Source of the DNA: Candidatus Krumholzibacteriota bacterium | Lineage (GTDB): Bacteria; Krumholzibacteriota; Krumholzibacteriia; Krumholzibacteriales; Krumholzibacteriaceae | Reading direction: 5' to 3' | NCBI GenBank assembly: GCA_016931295.1 | Contig: JAFGEZ010000014.1 | Coordinates: 33,839-97,838 of the forward strand | DNA length: 64,000 bases | In this document: positions 16,028 through 24,753 of the stretch, piece after piece | How the letters are laid out: each line of letters opens with the position of its first letter | Position numbering within the stretch: the first letter of the stretch is position 1 | Position numbers and translations under genes: made by a program | The notes under the pieces: generated by a model | What the model was told of the DNA's origin: nothing | What the model saw: the letters and a program-made list of their open reading frames with translations, nothing else | Database searches by the model: none

Positions 16028-18013
16028 CTAGTAGTACGCCTCGACGACGATCGAGAGGTTCGCGTTCTCGGTCTCGGATTCCAGCGACCAGGTGAGCGGC
16101 TCGATGACCCCGTCGACGCTTTCCCAGAGGGAGGGCACGGCGGGCCACGGCGCCCAGGCGCTCACGTAGACGAGACTCGTGTCGCACTCCCCCTCCTTGC
16201 ACAGTTCCATCCAGGCCTGCCCCGGCACGCCGACCGTGTTGAATGTGAGGCTGACGAGACGGTAGGTGACCGTGCCGTTGTCGAGCAGGACCGATTCCAG
16301 GTTCGGGCGAAGGAGGCACTTTTCGTACTCCAGGCCGTCGATGAAGGTGTTCGTCCCGCACTCGCCGTTCGTGCAGCCCGACGAGGAGTACGAACGCCGG
16401 AGGGTGCCGTTGAACGCATTGTCGCAGATATAAAACGCCGCGGAGTTGCCGTAGTTCCACCCGCCTCCCGACACCGACGCCGACCCGGAGCCGTAGTTCT
16501 CGGCGTCCTCGTACTCGTCGAAGGTATACGTATAGGAGACGGTCGCCGAGACGACGAAGTTCCGGAAGGTGATCGTAACCGCATCGGAGAAGTAGTTCGT
16601 CGATGAGGACGAATCATAGATCTTCGCGTAGACCTCCTTCACGACGCTTCCGGCGCAATTGAACCGGTCGCCGGAGCCGAGGTCGCGCACCCCGATGGAC
16701 TTCCGGGCGACGCCGCTCTCGTCGGTCGTGCCCCCGCCGATGAAACGATCCTCGTCCCAGTAGAGATCGACGTACTTGTCCGCCACCGGCTCCCCCGAGG
16801 CGGTCGTCACGGTCATCGTGAAGGTGGCCGAGGTCATCGTCTCGTCCCCCGGCTGGATGATCGCGCGGAGGATCGTCGTGTTGTCGACCGACAATGAGAG
16901 GTTCCAGCCCCCGCAACAGTCCTCGTAGCGGTCCCGGAGGAGTTGCGCGAAGGCCGCGTCCTCGATGTAGCCCCGGTCGGCGAGATCGACGAGAGAGGAG
17001 AGGGCGCTGCGCCCCTCGTCGCAGCGGTCGTCTTCGCATGCCGCCCAGGCCTCGTCGGCGATGACGCCGGCCTTCTCCCGGATGATGCCGAGGATGGTGG
17101 CCCGGAGGTCGGACCGCCCGACAGAGGGGCAGGCCGCGGCGAGGCGGAGAGCGGCGTCCGCGTGGCCGACGAGGGCGTCGATCGTCGACCAGTCGGCCGG
17201 TTCCCCGGCGAAGAAGGACTGGAGGGCCGCGCCGTGGTTCGCGGCCGAGAGCTCGATCCAGGAGTCGACGCCGTCGGCGAGCCCCGGGCAGACCTCGACG
17301 CACGTCCCGTACCCGTCGCAATGGATGCCGGACCGGCGGAGCGACCAGAAGTCCCCCGCCGCCCCGTAGAACATCGCCGTGCCCTCGAGGGCGGTCATGC
17401 GGTCGCGCGCCTCGATGAACGCGCCCGTGAGTCGATCGCAGTCGGGGGCGTCCGTCCCGTAGCCGCTGAAGTGGGAAATCCCCGTCTCGATCGTCCTCGC
17501 CCCCGCGTCGACCGACGTCGAGCAGGGGGCGTAGACGGCCGGATCGTCGCCGAGCAGGACGATACGACCCATCGTGTCGGGAGGCATCGGCACGGCGACC
17601 GGGTAGTGGATGGTGAGGACCGCCGTCGTGTCGAAGGCGAGCCCCGCGGGCTCGAAGAGCGCCCCGCGCACGCAGCAGAGGGTGTCGGGTGGCGCGCAGC
17701 CCTCGCAGACGGTCAGCCCCGGCCCCTCTATGGAGAGCGACGCGAAGGGAGTGATCGTGACGAGGGTGTCGCCGCCGAGGGCGCCGGGGGGCACCTCGAG
17801 CGTGTACGAGACGCCGTCGGCGTCGGTGGCGACGAGCGTCCCGCCCCCCGCGGCGGTCACGGTCGACGACGCGGCGCGTCCCGCGTCGAGGGACCAGGAG
17901 ACGAGGAAGGCCTCTTCGGTGTCGCCCCCGCCGTCGTCGACGGGGCCGGTGGCGTCGTCCGAACAGCCGAGGATCAGGGTCCCGGCGATGAGCAGCGAGA
18001 GCAGTCGTCGCAT
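16028..18013 (-). CDS. Large lipoprotein of unknown function
   Basis: 661 residues from ATG 18013 (GGAGG 5 nt upstream; an ATG four codons earlier is also possible). The N-terminus MRRLLSLLIAGTLILGCSDD is a classic lipoprotein signal with the acylated Cys in LILGC. An Asp/Gly linker follows. Residues of about 45-170 form a beta-sandwich that resembles ZU5-like modules (ASSTVTAAGGGTLVATDADG, then VPPGALGGDTLVTITP), ending near the SGYG stretch. The middle is helical and Cys-containing. The C-terminal 300 residues look like Ig-type or invasin-type beta domains (ASGEPVADKYVDLYWDE). Probably on the outer membrane facing periplasm or outside. No specific activity can be assigned. Confidence 0.75.
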   Translation of the reverse strand: MRRLLSLLIAGTLILGCSDDATGPVDDGGGDTEEAFLVSWSLDAGRAASSTVTAAGGGTLVATDADGVSYTLEVPPGALGGDTLVTITPFASLSIEGPGLTVCEGCAPPDTLCCVRGALFEPAGLAFDTTAVLTIHYPVAVPMPPDTMGRIVLLGDDPAVYAPCSTSVDAGARTIETGISHFSGYGTDAPDCDRLTGAFIEARDRMTALEGTAMFYGAAGDFWSLRRSGIHCDGYGTCVEVCPGLADGVDSWIELSAANHGAALQSFFAGEPADWSTIDALVGHADAALRLAAACPSVGRSDLRATILGIIREKAGVIADEAWAACEDDRCDEGRSALSSLVDLADRGYIEDAAFAQLLRDRYEDCCGGWNLSLSVDNTTILRAIIQPGDETMTSATFTMTVTTASGEPVADKYVDLYWDEDRFIGGGTTDESGVARKSIGVRDLGSGDRFNCAGSVVKEVYAKIYDSSSSTNYFSDAVTITFRNFVVSATVSYTYTFDEYEDAENYGSGSASVSGGGWNYGNSAAFYICDNAFNGTLRRSYSSSGCTNGECGTNTFIDGLEYEKCLLRPNLESVLLDNGTVTYRLVSLTFNTVGVPGQAWMELCKEGECDTSLVYVSAWAPWPAVPSLWESVDGVIEPLTWSLESETENANLSIVVEAYY

Positions 18014-18113
18014 GTCGTCCTCCATCGAAGCGGCCGCGCGCGGCCGGAGAAAGCGGTTCCGTCCGCATCAGACCGTCCCGGGGGCGGCAATGACACAATC
18101 CGGAATTTTCCGA

Positions 18114-18143
18114 TTGACACGATTTTTGCATTTGACTTATCAT
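18114..18143 (+). promoter_or_regulatory. Sigma-70-type promoter for the PD40 lipoprotein gene
   Basis: A perfect TTGACA (18114-18119), 18-bp spacer and TATCAT (18138-18143) in the AT-rich part of the 301-bp divergent gap 18014-18314. It predicts a leader of about 165 nt. Nothing else recognisable is in the gap. Confidence 0.7.
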
Positions 18144-18314
18144 TTAGGCATAGAGGGATCCCCCCGAACACAACATGATCGGCAGAAACGAACACCATGT
18201 GAACAATCGTTTACATGATCGGTTCGCGTCCATCGGCATCCCGCGCACCGGCATGGACATGACAGCAGCATACAGACAATACGCGCCACAGGCGCCACGG
18301 GGGAGGGATGGAAG

Positions 18315-19265
18315 ATGCGCCGTCCGTATCGACCGTTGCTCGTCGCCGCGATCGCATGCGTCGCGATGACGGGATCGGGGTGCGACGAGTCCGCGGTCGA
18401 GCCCGCCGACAGCCTGTTGGACTGGCTGATCGTGTACCCGATGATCGACGCCGGTCCGGCCTGGTCGCCCGACGGCTCGACGATCGCCTATCATCACTTC
18501 GGCGTCGTGGACGTCGACCCGCTCGACGGCACATCCCGTATCGACGAGGACCTCGCCGGTCTCTGGCTGATCGACATCGACGGCGGCGACCCGCGCCGCA
18601 TCTCGCCGATCGGCAGGCAACCGGCATGGTCGCCGGACGGCTCGCGGATCGCCTTCGTCCACGACCGTGACCTCTTCACCATCGCCGCGGACGGCTCCGA
18701 CCCGCGACAACTGACCACCGGGGGCGGATGCCTCTGGCCGGACTGGTCGAGCGACGGGAGCAGGATCGCCTGCTCGTTCGGCGGGATCCGCATCTTCGAC
18801 GCCGGGACGGGTGAGGAGCTGTTCAGGAAGGACGGTCCGCACGGCATCAGCTGGTCGCCCGATGACCGGCTGTTCGTCTTCGTCGGCGACAACGAGTGGG
18901 GCTCGTCGCAGGGAGCGCTGTGGACGTACGACATGACGAGCGACGTCATGACGCCCCTGGGAACTCCCCACGGCTATTACTGGGAACTCGCCTGGTCGCC
19001 CGACGGCTCGCGGATCGCCTGCGCGCATCGTTCAAACGACGCGTCCGCGGGATGCGACATCTGGATCGTGGACGCAGGCGGCGGGAACCCGCTCCGGTTG
19101 ACCGACGGCGGAGGCGGCGAGCCGTGCTGGTCGCCGGACGGCTCGCGCATCGCATACGTCAGGTATGCGATACGCGAATACACGCCGGCCAACGGAACGA
19201 TCTGGATCATGAACGCCGACGGCACGGGACAGCGGCAGCTCACCGCCTCGCCCGTCGGGCCCTGA
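18315..19265 (+). CDS. TolB-like beta-propeller lipoprotein (PD40 repeats)
   Basis: 316 residues. The N-terminus is basic, then hydrophobic, with a lipobox ending GSGC (Cys23), so it is a lipoprotein. The rest is a beta-propeller built of PD40 repeats: WSPDGS occurs again and again (about residues 54, 110, 235 and 270), usually as WSPDGSRIA, with paired IDGGD or ADGSD turns. The same fold is used by TolB and by surface propellers, so it serves binding rather than catalysis. The start is preceded by GGAGGGATGGAAG. It is a single gene, convergent with the molybdenum operon. Confidence 0.87.
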   Translation: MRRPYRPLLVAAIACVAMTGSGCDESAVEPADSLLDWLIVYPMIDAGPAWSPDGSTIAYHHFGVVDVDPLDGTSRIDEDLAGLWLIDIDGGDPRRISPIGRQPAWSPDGSRIAFVHDRDLFTIAADGSDPRQLTTGGGCLWPDWSSDGSRIACSFGGIRIFDAGTGEELFRKDGPHGISWSPDDRLFVFVGDNEWGSSQGALWTYDMTSDVMTPLGTPHGYYWELAWSPDGSRIACAHRSNDASAGCDIWIVDAGGGNPLRLTDGGGGEPCWSPDGSRIAYVRYAIREYTPANGTIWIMNADGTGQRQLTASPVGP

Positions 19266-19273
19266 CGCCGCTC

Positions 19274-19741
19274 TCAGTGCCCCTCGCCGCGGATCATCCG
19301 CACGGCGTGCGGCAGGATCGGCACGAGGAGCCCGGCGCAGTAGGCCGCCCCCTCCACCGAACCGGGAAGATTCACGACGAGGGTCTGCCCCCGCACGGCG
19401 GCCGTCCCGCGCGAGGTGACGGCGTGGATCGTCTGCTCGAGGGATTTCATCCGCAGGTAGTCGCCGATCCCCGGCACGAGCCGGTCGCAGAGGTTGCGCG
19501 TGATCTCGGGCGTGTGGTCGCGCGGGCCGAGCCCCGTGCCGCCGGTCGTCAGGATCGCGTCGACGTCGTCGCGCGACCGGATCACCCGCTCTATGCCGGC
19601 CGGCTCGTCGGAGACGACGAGGCGTTCGATCACGGCGCCGGGGATCCCCGCGGCGATCGCCCCGGCCACCGCCGGACCGGAACGGTCCTCGTATTCCCCG
19701 CGCGCGGCGCGGTCAGAGATCGTAAGCACCAGTATCCTCAC
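19274..19741 (-). CDS. mogA: Molybdopterin adenylyltransferase, MogA/MoaB family
   Basis: 155 residues starting at GTG 19741 (GGAGG 6 nt upstream). The family signature TTGGTGLGPRDHTPEI is present, as are the N-terminal [20 protein letters not shown] and C-terminal NLPGS. MogA-type enzymes adenylylate molybdopterin to activate it for metal insertion by MoeA. In tungsten users the paralogue MoaB does the same. It is the last gene of the operon running from 26532, and its start overlaps the MOSC gene by 29 bp. Confidence 0.93.
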   Translation of the reverse strand: MRILVLTISDRAARGEYEDRSGPAVAGAIAAGIPGAVIERLVVSDEPAGIERVIRSRDDVDAILTTGGTGLGPRDHTPEITRNLCDRLVPGIGDYLRMKSLEQTIHAVTSRGTAAVRGQTLVVNLPGSVEGAAYCAGLLVPILPHAVRMIRGEGH

Positions 19742-20153
19742 GTCTCACCTCCCCCCCGCGGACGACGCGGGCGAAGATGCCCCGCCGCGGCATGACGCAG
19801 TCCCCCGTCTTCCGGAGGATCTCGCAGCCGCGGTGGCACTCCTTGCCGATCTTCGTCACCTCGAGCAGGGCCTCGCCGATCTCGAGCCGCGTGCCGAGAG
19901 GCAGTGCGGGGAGATCGATCCCGCGCGTCGTGACGTTCTCGGCGAAATCCCCCGGCTCGAGTTCGGGGAGCTTCGTTCTCATCGAGTCGACGTCCTCGAT
20001 GCCGAGCAGGGAGACCTGGCGGTTTCCCGGCCCGGCGTGGGCGTCGCCGACGATCCCGTGATCCTCGCGCAGCTCGACCCGCTCGACGGGGGTCTTCGTC
20101 GTTCCCGTTCTGGCCGAGACGTTCAGCGATACGATTCCGAAGGTCCTCCTCAC
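19713..20153 (-). CDS. MOSC-domain protein
   Basis: 146 residues from GTG 20153, which overlaps the moaC stop as GTGA. AAGGAGGAGCC directly upstream serves as ribosome-binding site. The sequence shows the MOSC pattern: an N-terminal beta strand ([13 protein letters not shown]), [14 protein letters not shown], a [12 protein letters not shown] block and the Cys in [10 protein letters not shown], which in the family may carry sulfur. Small stand-alone MOSC proteins are common in molybdenum and tungsten cofactor operons and may deliver sulfur or metal. Precise role unknown. Confidence 0.88.
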   Translation of the reverse strand: MRRTFGIVSLNVSARTGTTKTPVERVELREDHGIVGDAHAGPGNRQVSLLGIEDVDSMRTKLPELEPGDFAENVTTRGIDLPALPLGTRLEIGEALLEVTKIGKECHRGCEILRKTGDCVMPRRGIFARVVRGGEVRREDTGAYDL

Positions 20154-20602
20154 GGCTCCTCCTTCGTCTTCTCCGTCAGCCGGATCGGCCCGATCGTCAT
20201 CTCCCGGTCGACCGCCTTGCACATGTCGTAGAGGGTGAGGGCCGCGACGGCGACGGCCGTCAGGGCCTCCATCTCGACGCCGGTCCGCGCCGTCGTCACC
20301 GCCGTCGCCTCGATCTCGACGCGGTTTTCGCGGAAAACGAGGTCGACGGCGACGTGGTCGAGGGGAAGGGGGTGGCAGAGGGGGATGAGCTCTCCCGTGC
20401 GCTTGGCCGCCTGGATCCCGGCGATCCTCGCCGCGGCGAGGGCCTCCCCCTTCGCCAGGGCGCCCGCGCGAAGCCGCTCGATCGTCTCCGGCCGCATGGT
20501 CACCTCGCCGGCGGCGACGGCCGTCCGCCGGAGCGGGGGCTTGCCCGAGACGTCGACCATCCGCACGCGGCCGCGCCCGTCGATGTGCGAGAAATCCGTC
20601 AC
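20150..20602 (-). CDS. moaC: Cyclic pyranopterin monophosphate synthase MoaC
   Basis: 150 residues from GTG 20602, one base after the moaA stop. Conserved blocks are all present: an early DVSGK, the [18 protein letters not shown] segment, [10 protein letters not shown] and the late [12 protein letters not shown] stretch. MoaC converts the MoaA product to cyclic pyranopterin monophosphate, the first pterin of the cofactor pathway, in the cytoplasm. It is translationally coupled to its neighbours. Confidence 0.97.
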   Translation of the reverse strand: MTDFSHIDGRGRVRMVDVSGKPPLRRTAVAAGEVTMRPETIERLRAGALAKGEALAAARIAGIQAAKRTGELIPLCHPLPLDHVAVDLVFRENRVEIEATAVTTARTGVEMEALTAVAVAALTLYDMCKAVDREMTIGPIRLTEKTKEEP

Positions 20603-20603
20603 G

Positions 20604-21419
20604 TCATCCTCCGATCTCGTTCATGCTCCTGCTCACGCACCCCGTGCCCCGGCGCGGCTTCTCCCGGACGGCCCGCCGCAGGCTTCCCTCGACGTCTTCG
20701 AAATCCACGGGGATCTCATGGTCGTCGAAGAGGCAGGGCTTGAGGAACCCGTCGGCGGTGAGCCTGATCTTGTTGCACCGCTCGCAGGGAAGCGGCCGGT
20801 CGCAAACGTGCGGGCACCGGCTCTCGTCGGGCCGCCCGTCGAGCCGGAACCGCCTGATCGTCTGCAGCACGAGTCCGTTCGCCCCGCAGAAACCCCGCAT
20901 GCGGTCGATCTCCTCCGGCGTCGTCCCGTCGAAGACGACCATGTTGACCTTCACCGGATCGAGCCCCGCCTCCCTCGCCGCCACGATCCCCGCGACCGCC
21001 TCGACGATCTCCCCGCCGCGGGTGATCTCGCGGAAGCGCTCCGCGTCGAGGGTGTCGAGCGAGACGTTGACGCGGGCGAGCCCGGCCCGCTTCAGGGCCC
21101 GAGCCGTCTCCGGGAAAAGGAGCGAGCCGTTCGTCGTCATCGATACCTCCCCGATCCCCTCGATCGGCGCGAGCAACGCGACGAGATCGGGGAGGCCGCG
21201 GCGGACGAGGGGCTCGCCGCCGGTGAGCCTGATCTTCGAGATGCCCAGCCCGGCCGCGGCGCGGGCGACCTCGGCGATCCGCTCGAAGGAGAGGATCTCG
21301 TCGTGCTGCTTGAGGGCGATCCCCCCGGGCGGCATGCAGTAGACGCAGCGGAAGTTGCAGCGGTCGGTCACCGAGATCCGCAGGTAGTCGATATGCCGTC
21401 CCGCCTGATCGTTCAGCAC
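20604..21419 (-). CDS. moaA: GTP 3',8-cyclase MoaA (radical SAM)
   Basis: 271 residues from GTG 21419, overlapping the moeA stop by 7 bp. The N-terminal radical SAM cluster motif is CNFRCVYC, with TGGEP (SAM binding) following. The C-terminal second cluster has [13 protein letters not shown], then LKPCLF, and the protein ends with the essential double glycine (MNEIGG). It is somewhat shorter than the usual about 320-330 residues because the region before the second cluster is compact, but no key motif is lost. It makes the first step from GTP. Confidence 0.96.
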   Translation of the reverse strand: MLNDQAGRHIDYLRISVTDRCNFRCVYCMPPGGIALKQHDEILSFERIAEVARAAAGLGISKIRLTGGEPLVRRGLPDLVALLAPIEGIGEVSMTTNGSLLFPETARALKRAGLARVNVSLDTLDAERFREITRGGEIVEAVAGIVAAREAGLDPVKVNMVVFDGTTPEEIDRMRGFCGANGLVLQTIRRFRLDGRPDESRCPHVCDRPLPCERCNKIRLTADGFLKPCLFDDHEIPVDFEDVEGSLRRAVREKPRRGTGCVSRSMNEIGG

Positions 21420-22654
21420 GGCCGCTTCTCCTCCCCCGCCGGCGAGAGCCGGATGACGGTCGCGCGTACCGGCGTGCCGGCCGGGATCTCCCCGACCCCC
21501 ACGGGCACGGCCACGAAACCGTCGGCCGCCGCGTACGCGTGGATGTGCGCCGAGCCGTGATACTCGACGGGGTGGATGGCGCCCTCCGGGCCGAGTCTCA
21601 CCGGGACGTGGGCGAGGCGATCAAACCGTCGCCGCCGGATCGGCGAGGCGAGCACCCCCGTGACGACGAGAGGCCGGTGCTCCCTGCCCATCAGGCGGTG
21701 GCAGAAGGGCAGGACGAAGAGTTCGAAGACGAGGAAGACGGAGACGGGATTGCCGGGCAGGCCGAAGACCCAGTCGCCGTCGCCGCGGCCGAAGACGGTC
21801 GGCTTGCCCGGCTTCATGGCGATCTTCTCGACGAGCAGCTCGAAGCCGCGGCCGCGGAGGACCGCCGGCACGAAATCGTACGCCCCCATCGAGACGCCGC
21901 CGGAGAAAAGGAAGACGTCCACCGCGCCGCGCGCCCGGTCGATCACGGCGCCGATCGTCTCCGGCGCGTCCCCGGCGATGCCGAGACAGCGGGGGATGCA
22001 GCCGGCCGCCGCCGCCTGGGCCGCGAGCTGCGCTCCGTTGGAATCGCGGATCATCGCCCCCGACGGTCGCTCGGCGGGCTCGACGAGCTCGCTCCCCGTG
22101 GCGACGATCCCGAGCACGGGGCGGCGCGCGACGGGCACCTCGACGCAGCCGACCGCGGCGAGGACGGCCGTCTCGGCGGAGGTGACGAGCGTCCCGCGCC
22201 GCAGAACGACCTCCCCCTCCCGCACGTCCTCGGCTTTGCGGCAGACGTTCCTCGCTTCGCTCCGGCGCGTGACGACCATCCGTTCGTCCCTGATCTCCGT
22301 GTGCTCCACCATGACGACCGTGTCGGCCCCCCCGGGGAGAACGCCGCCCGTCATGATCCGCGCGCATTCGCCCGGACCGACCGCGAACGGCGGGATCGTG
22401 CCCGCGGGGATCTCGCCGACGATCTCGAGGGGCCGGCCGAGGTCGGCGGCCCGGCAGGCGAAGCCGTCCATCGCCGACTTGTCGAAGGGGGGCATGTCCA
22501 CGTCCGACCGCACGTCGGCCGCGAGGATGCGGCCCGCCGCCGCATCGAGCGAAACCGTCTCCGTCCCGAGCGGGGCAGCCGCCGTTCCGGGCGGAACCGC
22601 CGACATGATGCGCCGGAAGGCCTCGTTGAAGGGTATCGTCTCTCCCGTGTTCAC
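21413..22654 (-). CDS. moeA: Molybdopterin molybdenumtransferase MoeA
   Basis: 413 residues from GTG 22654, overlapping the mobB stop as GTGA. MoeA blocks are clear: FDKSAMDGFA, the IMTGGVLPGGADTVV stretch, ATGSELV, the IRDSN stretch, FSGGVSMGAYDF, KPGKPTVFG and GLPGNPVS. It inserts molybdate (or tungstate) into adenylylated pterin. Only one moeA is visible, so metal selectivity in this organism would need a second copy elsewhere or depends on uptake by WtpABC. The C-terminal domain IV is complete. Confidence 0.96.
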   Translation of the reverse strand: MNTGETIPFNEAFRRIMSAVPPGTAAAPLGTETVSLDAAAGRILAADVRSDVDMPPFDKSAMDGFACRAADLGRPLEIVGEIPAGTIPPFAVGPGECARIMTGGVLPGGADTVVMVEHTEIRDERMVVTRRSEARNVCRKAEDVREGEVVLRRGTLVTSAETAVLAAVGCVEVPVARRPVLGIVATGSELVEPAERPSGAMIRDSNGAQLAAQAAAAGCIPRCLGIAGDAPETIGAVIDRARGAVDVFLFSGGVSMGAYDFVPAVLRGRGFELLVEKIAMKPGKPTVFGRGDGDWVFGLPGNPVSVFLVFELFVLPFCHRLMGREHRPLVVTGVLASPIRRRRFDRLAHVPVRLGPEGAIHPVEYHGSAHIHAYAAADGFVAVPVGVGEIPAGTPVRATVIRLSPAGEEKRPC

Positions 22655-23136
22655 GTTTCCCGCTTCCGTTTTGCCGCGGCTTCGTCCGCGACGCGCGTTC
22701 CCGTCTCCCCGCCCTGTTCCGTCGCGCCGGCGAGTTGCGCGATCCGCCGCATCGTCTCCTCGTCGACGCCGAGTTCCGTGGCGAGGCGCCGCAACTCGCC
22801 GGCGCCGACGGGCAGCCCCCGCACGATGTCGGCGCGCCGCCGGGCGAGGGCCGCCGATGGCTTCGGCCGGTCGGCCGCGAGGTAGACGACGCAGTCGGCG
22901 TCGATCTCGGCGAGGACGCGGTTGCTCTCGACGACGAGCCAGGGCGCGTTTCCGTGCGCCTCCGCGATCCGTTCCCACGGCGTGCCGACGGGGTAGAAGG
23001 CGTTCCCCCCGCCGGGCTTGCGCTTTCCGTGGCCGATCTTCACGTGCACGGCCCCGGGAAGGAGCCGGCGGATCGCCCCGGCGAGGGCGGTCTTGCCGAC
23101 GTTCGACCGGGCGCCGGACACGACGATCGTCTTCAC
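22651..23136 (-). CDS. mobB: MobB-like P-loop GTPase
   Basis: 161 residues from GTG 23136 (AGGAGG 6 nt upstream). The N-terminal P-loop SGARSNVGKTAL is followed by VHVKIGHGKRKPGGGNAF, where MobB proteins have their VKHxxH-type stretch. Later come VVESNRVL and a YLAADRPKPS block. MobB helps nucleotide attachment to molybdopterin but is not essential in E. coli. No mobA is seen here, which would suit a tungsten enzyme that uses the pterin without a nucleotide. The C-terminal tail of about 50 residues is more variable. Confidence 0.82.
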   Translation of the reverse strand: MKTIVVSGARSNVGKTALAGAIRRLLPGAVHVKIGHGKRKPGGGNAFYPVGTPWERIAEAHGNAPWLVVESNRVLAEIDADCVVYLAADRPKPSAALARRRADIVRGLPVGAGELRRLATELGVDEETMRRIAQLAGATEQGGETGTRVADEAAAKRKRET

Positions 23137-23146
23137 GCGGTTCCTC

Positions 23147-23335
23147 CTAGTCGAAGCAGCCGAGCTGGCACCCGACGATCTTCACGCCGCGGTCGTTGCA
23201 GGCCTCGCCGATTGCCCGCACGGCCACCCCGCGCCCGGCGGCGATCTCGAAGGCCCGCGCGCAGTAGAGCACCCGCTTGCCGTCGCGCTCGACGGCGGCC
23301 GCCTCGACCGCGTCGCCGATCGTTTCGTCACTCAT
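23147..23335 (-). CDS. Conserved-looking 62-residue protein in the Mo/W operon
   Basis: A 62-residue cytoplasmic protein that I cannot assign. Its start codon overlaps the end of the modE-like gene by 8 bp and its stop is 10 bp before mobB, so it is clearly translated within the operon. The first half (RDGKRVLYCARAFEIA) is basic and holds one Cys. The end reads GVKIVGCQLGCFD, a C-x3-C pair that could bind metal or carry sulfur. Its place between regulator and MobB suggests a metal- or sulfur-handling role in cofactor assembly, but this is only context. Confidence 0.75.
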   Translation of the reverse strand: MSDETIGDAVEAAAVERDGKRVLYCARAFEIAAGRGVAVRAIGEACNDRGVKIVGCQLGCFD

Positions 23336-23696
23336 CGTCGTCTCCTTCCACCAGCGTCTCGAGATAAAGAGTATACGCCTTTCCCATGCACGAGGAAACC
23401 TCCTCCCGGTAGCCGTCCCACGCGGCGAGCAGCTGCCGGCCGAAGGGGGTGAGGACGGTGGAGCCTCCCCCCGGCCCCCCGCGCGACGTCTCGACGAGCG
23501 TGCGCCCGAGGGCCGCCTCCGCGCGCCTGATGTCGCCCCACGCCTTCCGGTAGCCCCGCCCGAGCGACCGGGCCGCGTCCCCGATCGACCCCCGCTCCCG
23601 CACGGCGGAGAGGAGTTGCACGGTGCCGTCGCCGAAAAGCCCCTCCTCGCCGGAAGCGCGCAAGTAGAGTTTCAGTCGCGGCCGCACGTTCCGCAC
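23328..23696 (-). CDS. modE: ModE-type winged-helix regulator (HTH domain only)
   Basis: 122 residues from GTG 23696 with GGAGGT at 6 nt. The sequence matches the N-terminal DNA-binding domain of ModE: LFGDGTVQLLSAVRERGSI, DAARSLGRGYRKAWGDI and the wing region GGPGGGSTVLTPFGRQLL. The molybdate-binding (Mop/TOBE) half of E. coli ModE is absent, as in many short ModE homologues. The neighbouring WtpC carries a C-terminal TOBE-like region. It probably represses or tunes the uptake genes and perhaps the divergent enzyme genes. A candidate operator is the dyad at 26612-26633. Confidence 0.88.
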   Translation of the reverse strand: MRNVRPRLKLYLRASGEEGLFGDGTVQLLSAVRERGSIGDAARSLGRGYRKAWGDIRRAEAALGRTLVETSRGGPGGGSTVLTPFGRQLLAAWDGYREEVSSCMGKAYTLYLETLVEGDDDE

Positions 23697-23700
23697 GGCG

Positions 23701-24753
23701 TCACCTCCTGAGAAACCGGACGTCCCCCGCCCTCACGCTCGCCCAGACGCGGACGCCCGGACGCAGGCCGAGCGCCTCGACCCGGTCGTGCGCGAGAAGG
23801 GCCGACAGCTCGACGCCAACGTCGACCGTCACCTCCACGCCGAAGCGCACCGGGACGGTGTCGACCACGACGCCGGCCAGGACGTTGCGCGCGCCCGAAT
23901 CGGGCCTCCCGACCGAAAGGGTCACGTCCTCGCCCCGGATGACGACGTGCCCCTCCCCCGCCGGACCGTCGTCGACGAGGTCGAGGGAAATCCCGTCGCA
24001 GAAAATCCTCGCCCGGCCGCCCTCGCGGGCGAGGATCCCGGGAAGGAAATTGCCGATCCCCGCGAACCGCGCGACGAAGGATGACGCCGGGCGGCGGAAG
24101 ACCTCCCGCGGTTCTCCCGCCTGCACGATCTTCCCCCGCTCCATCACCCCGACGCGCGTGGCGAGCGCGATCGCCTCCTCGTAGTCGTGGGTCACGTGGA
24201 CGACCGTCACGCCGTCGCGGTTGATTTGCCGGAGCAGCCGGCGGAGCCCCGACCGCGCGCCGGCGTCGAGCGAGGAGAGGGGCTCGTCGAGGAGGAGGAC
24301 CTCCGGCGCGGGCGCGAGCGCCCGCGCGAGGGCGACGCGCTGCGCCTCCCCGCCCGAGAGGGTGCCCGGCCGCCGATCGAGGAGCAACTCGATCCCCAGT
24401 TGTCGGGCGACGTCCGCAACGCGCGCCCGCCTGCCCGCCCGGTCGGCGCCCCGCCGCCCCCCGAGCCCGTAGGCGACGTTGCCCCGGACGGAGAGATGCG
24501 GGAAGAGCGACTGTCCTTGGAAGACGAGACCGATCCGCCGGCGCTGGATGCGCTCGGAGGTGATATCGCGCCCTCCGAGGAAGATCCGCCCCCCGTCGGG
24601 CGGGATGAGCCCGGCGATCGTCTCGAGGAGGATCGTCTTGCCGACCCCCGACTCGCCGAGGAGGACGAGGTACTCACCCGGGGCCGCCTCGAAGGAGACG
24701 TCGCGGATCGCGAAATCGCCGAGACGCTTCGAGAGGCCATCAACGCGCAGCAT
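23701..24753 (-). CDS. wtpC: Tungstate/molybdate ABC transporter ATPase WtpC/ModC
   Basis: 350 residues. The ATPase part is complete: Walker A GESGVGKT at about 34-41, Q-loop region VFQGQSLFPHLSV, signature LSGGEAQRVALARAL, Walker B VLLLDEP and the switch His in VVHVTHDYEEA. The last about 110 residues form a TOBE-type domain (IRGEDVTLSVG, later LGLRPGVRVWASV), which in this family can sense the oxyanion. It overlaps the permease stop by 14 bp and lies four bases before modE. Confidence 0.93.
   Translation of the reverse strand: MLRVDGLSKRLGDFAIRDVSFEAAPGEYLVLLGESGVGKTILLETIAGLIPPDGGRIFLGGRDITSERIQRRRIGLVFQGQSLFPHLSVRGNVAYGLGGRRGADRAGRRARVADVARQLGIELLLDRRPGTLSGGEAQRVALARALAPAPEVLLLDEPLSSLDAGARSGLRRLLRQINRDGVTVVHVTHDYEEAIALATRVGVMERGKIVQAGEPREVFRRPASSFVARFAGIGNFLPGILAREGGRARIFCDGISLDLVDDGPAGEGHVVIRGEDVTLSVGRPDSGARNVLAGVVVDTVPVRFGVEVTVDVGVELSALLAHDRVEALGLRPGVRVWASVRAGDVRFLRR

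Noticed and set aside
20604-21419. MoaA considered truncated.
   Set aside because: It is shorter than usual but keeps both cluster motifs and the terminal Gly-Gly, so it is probably functional.
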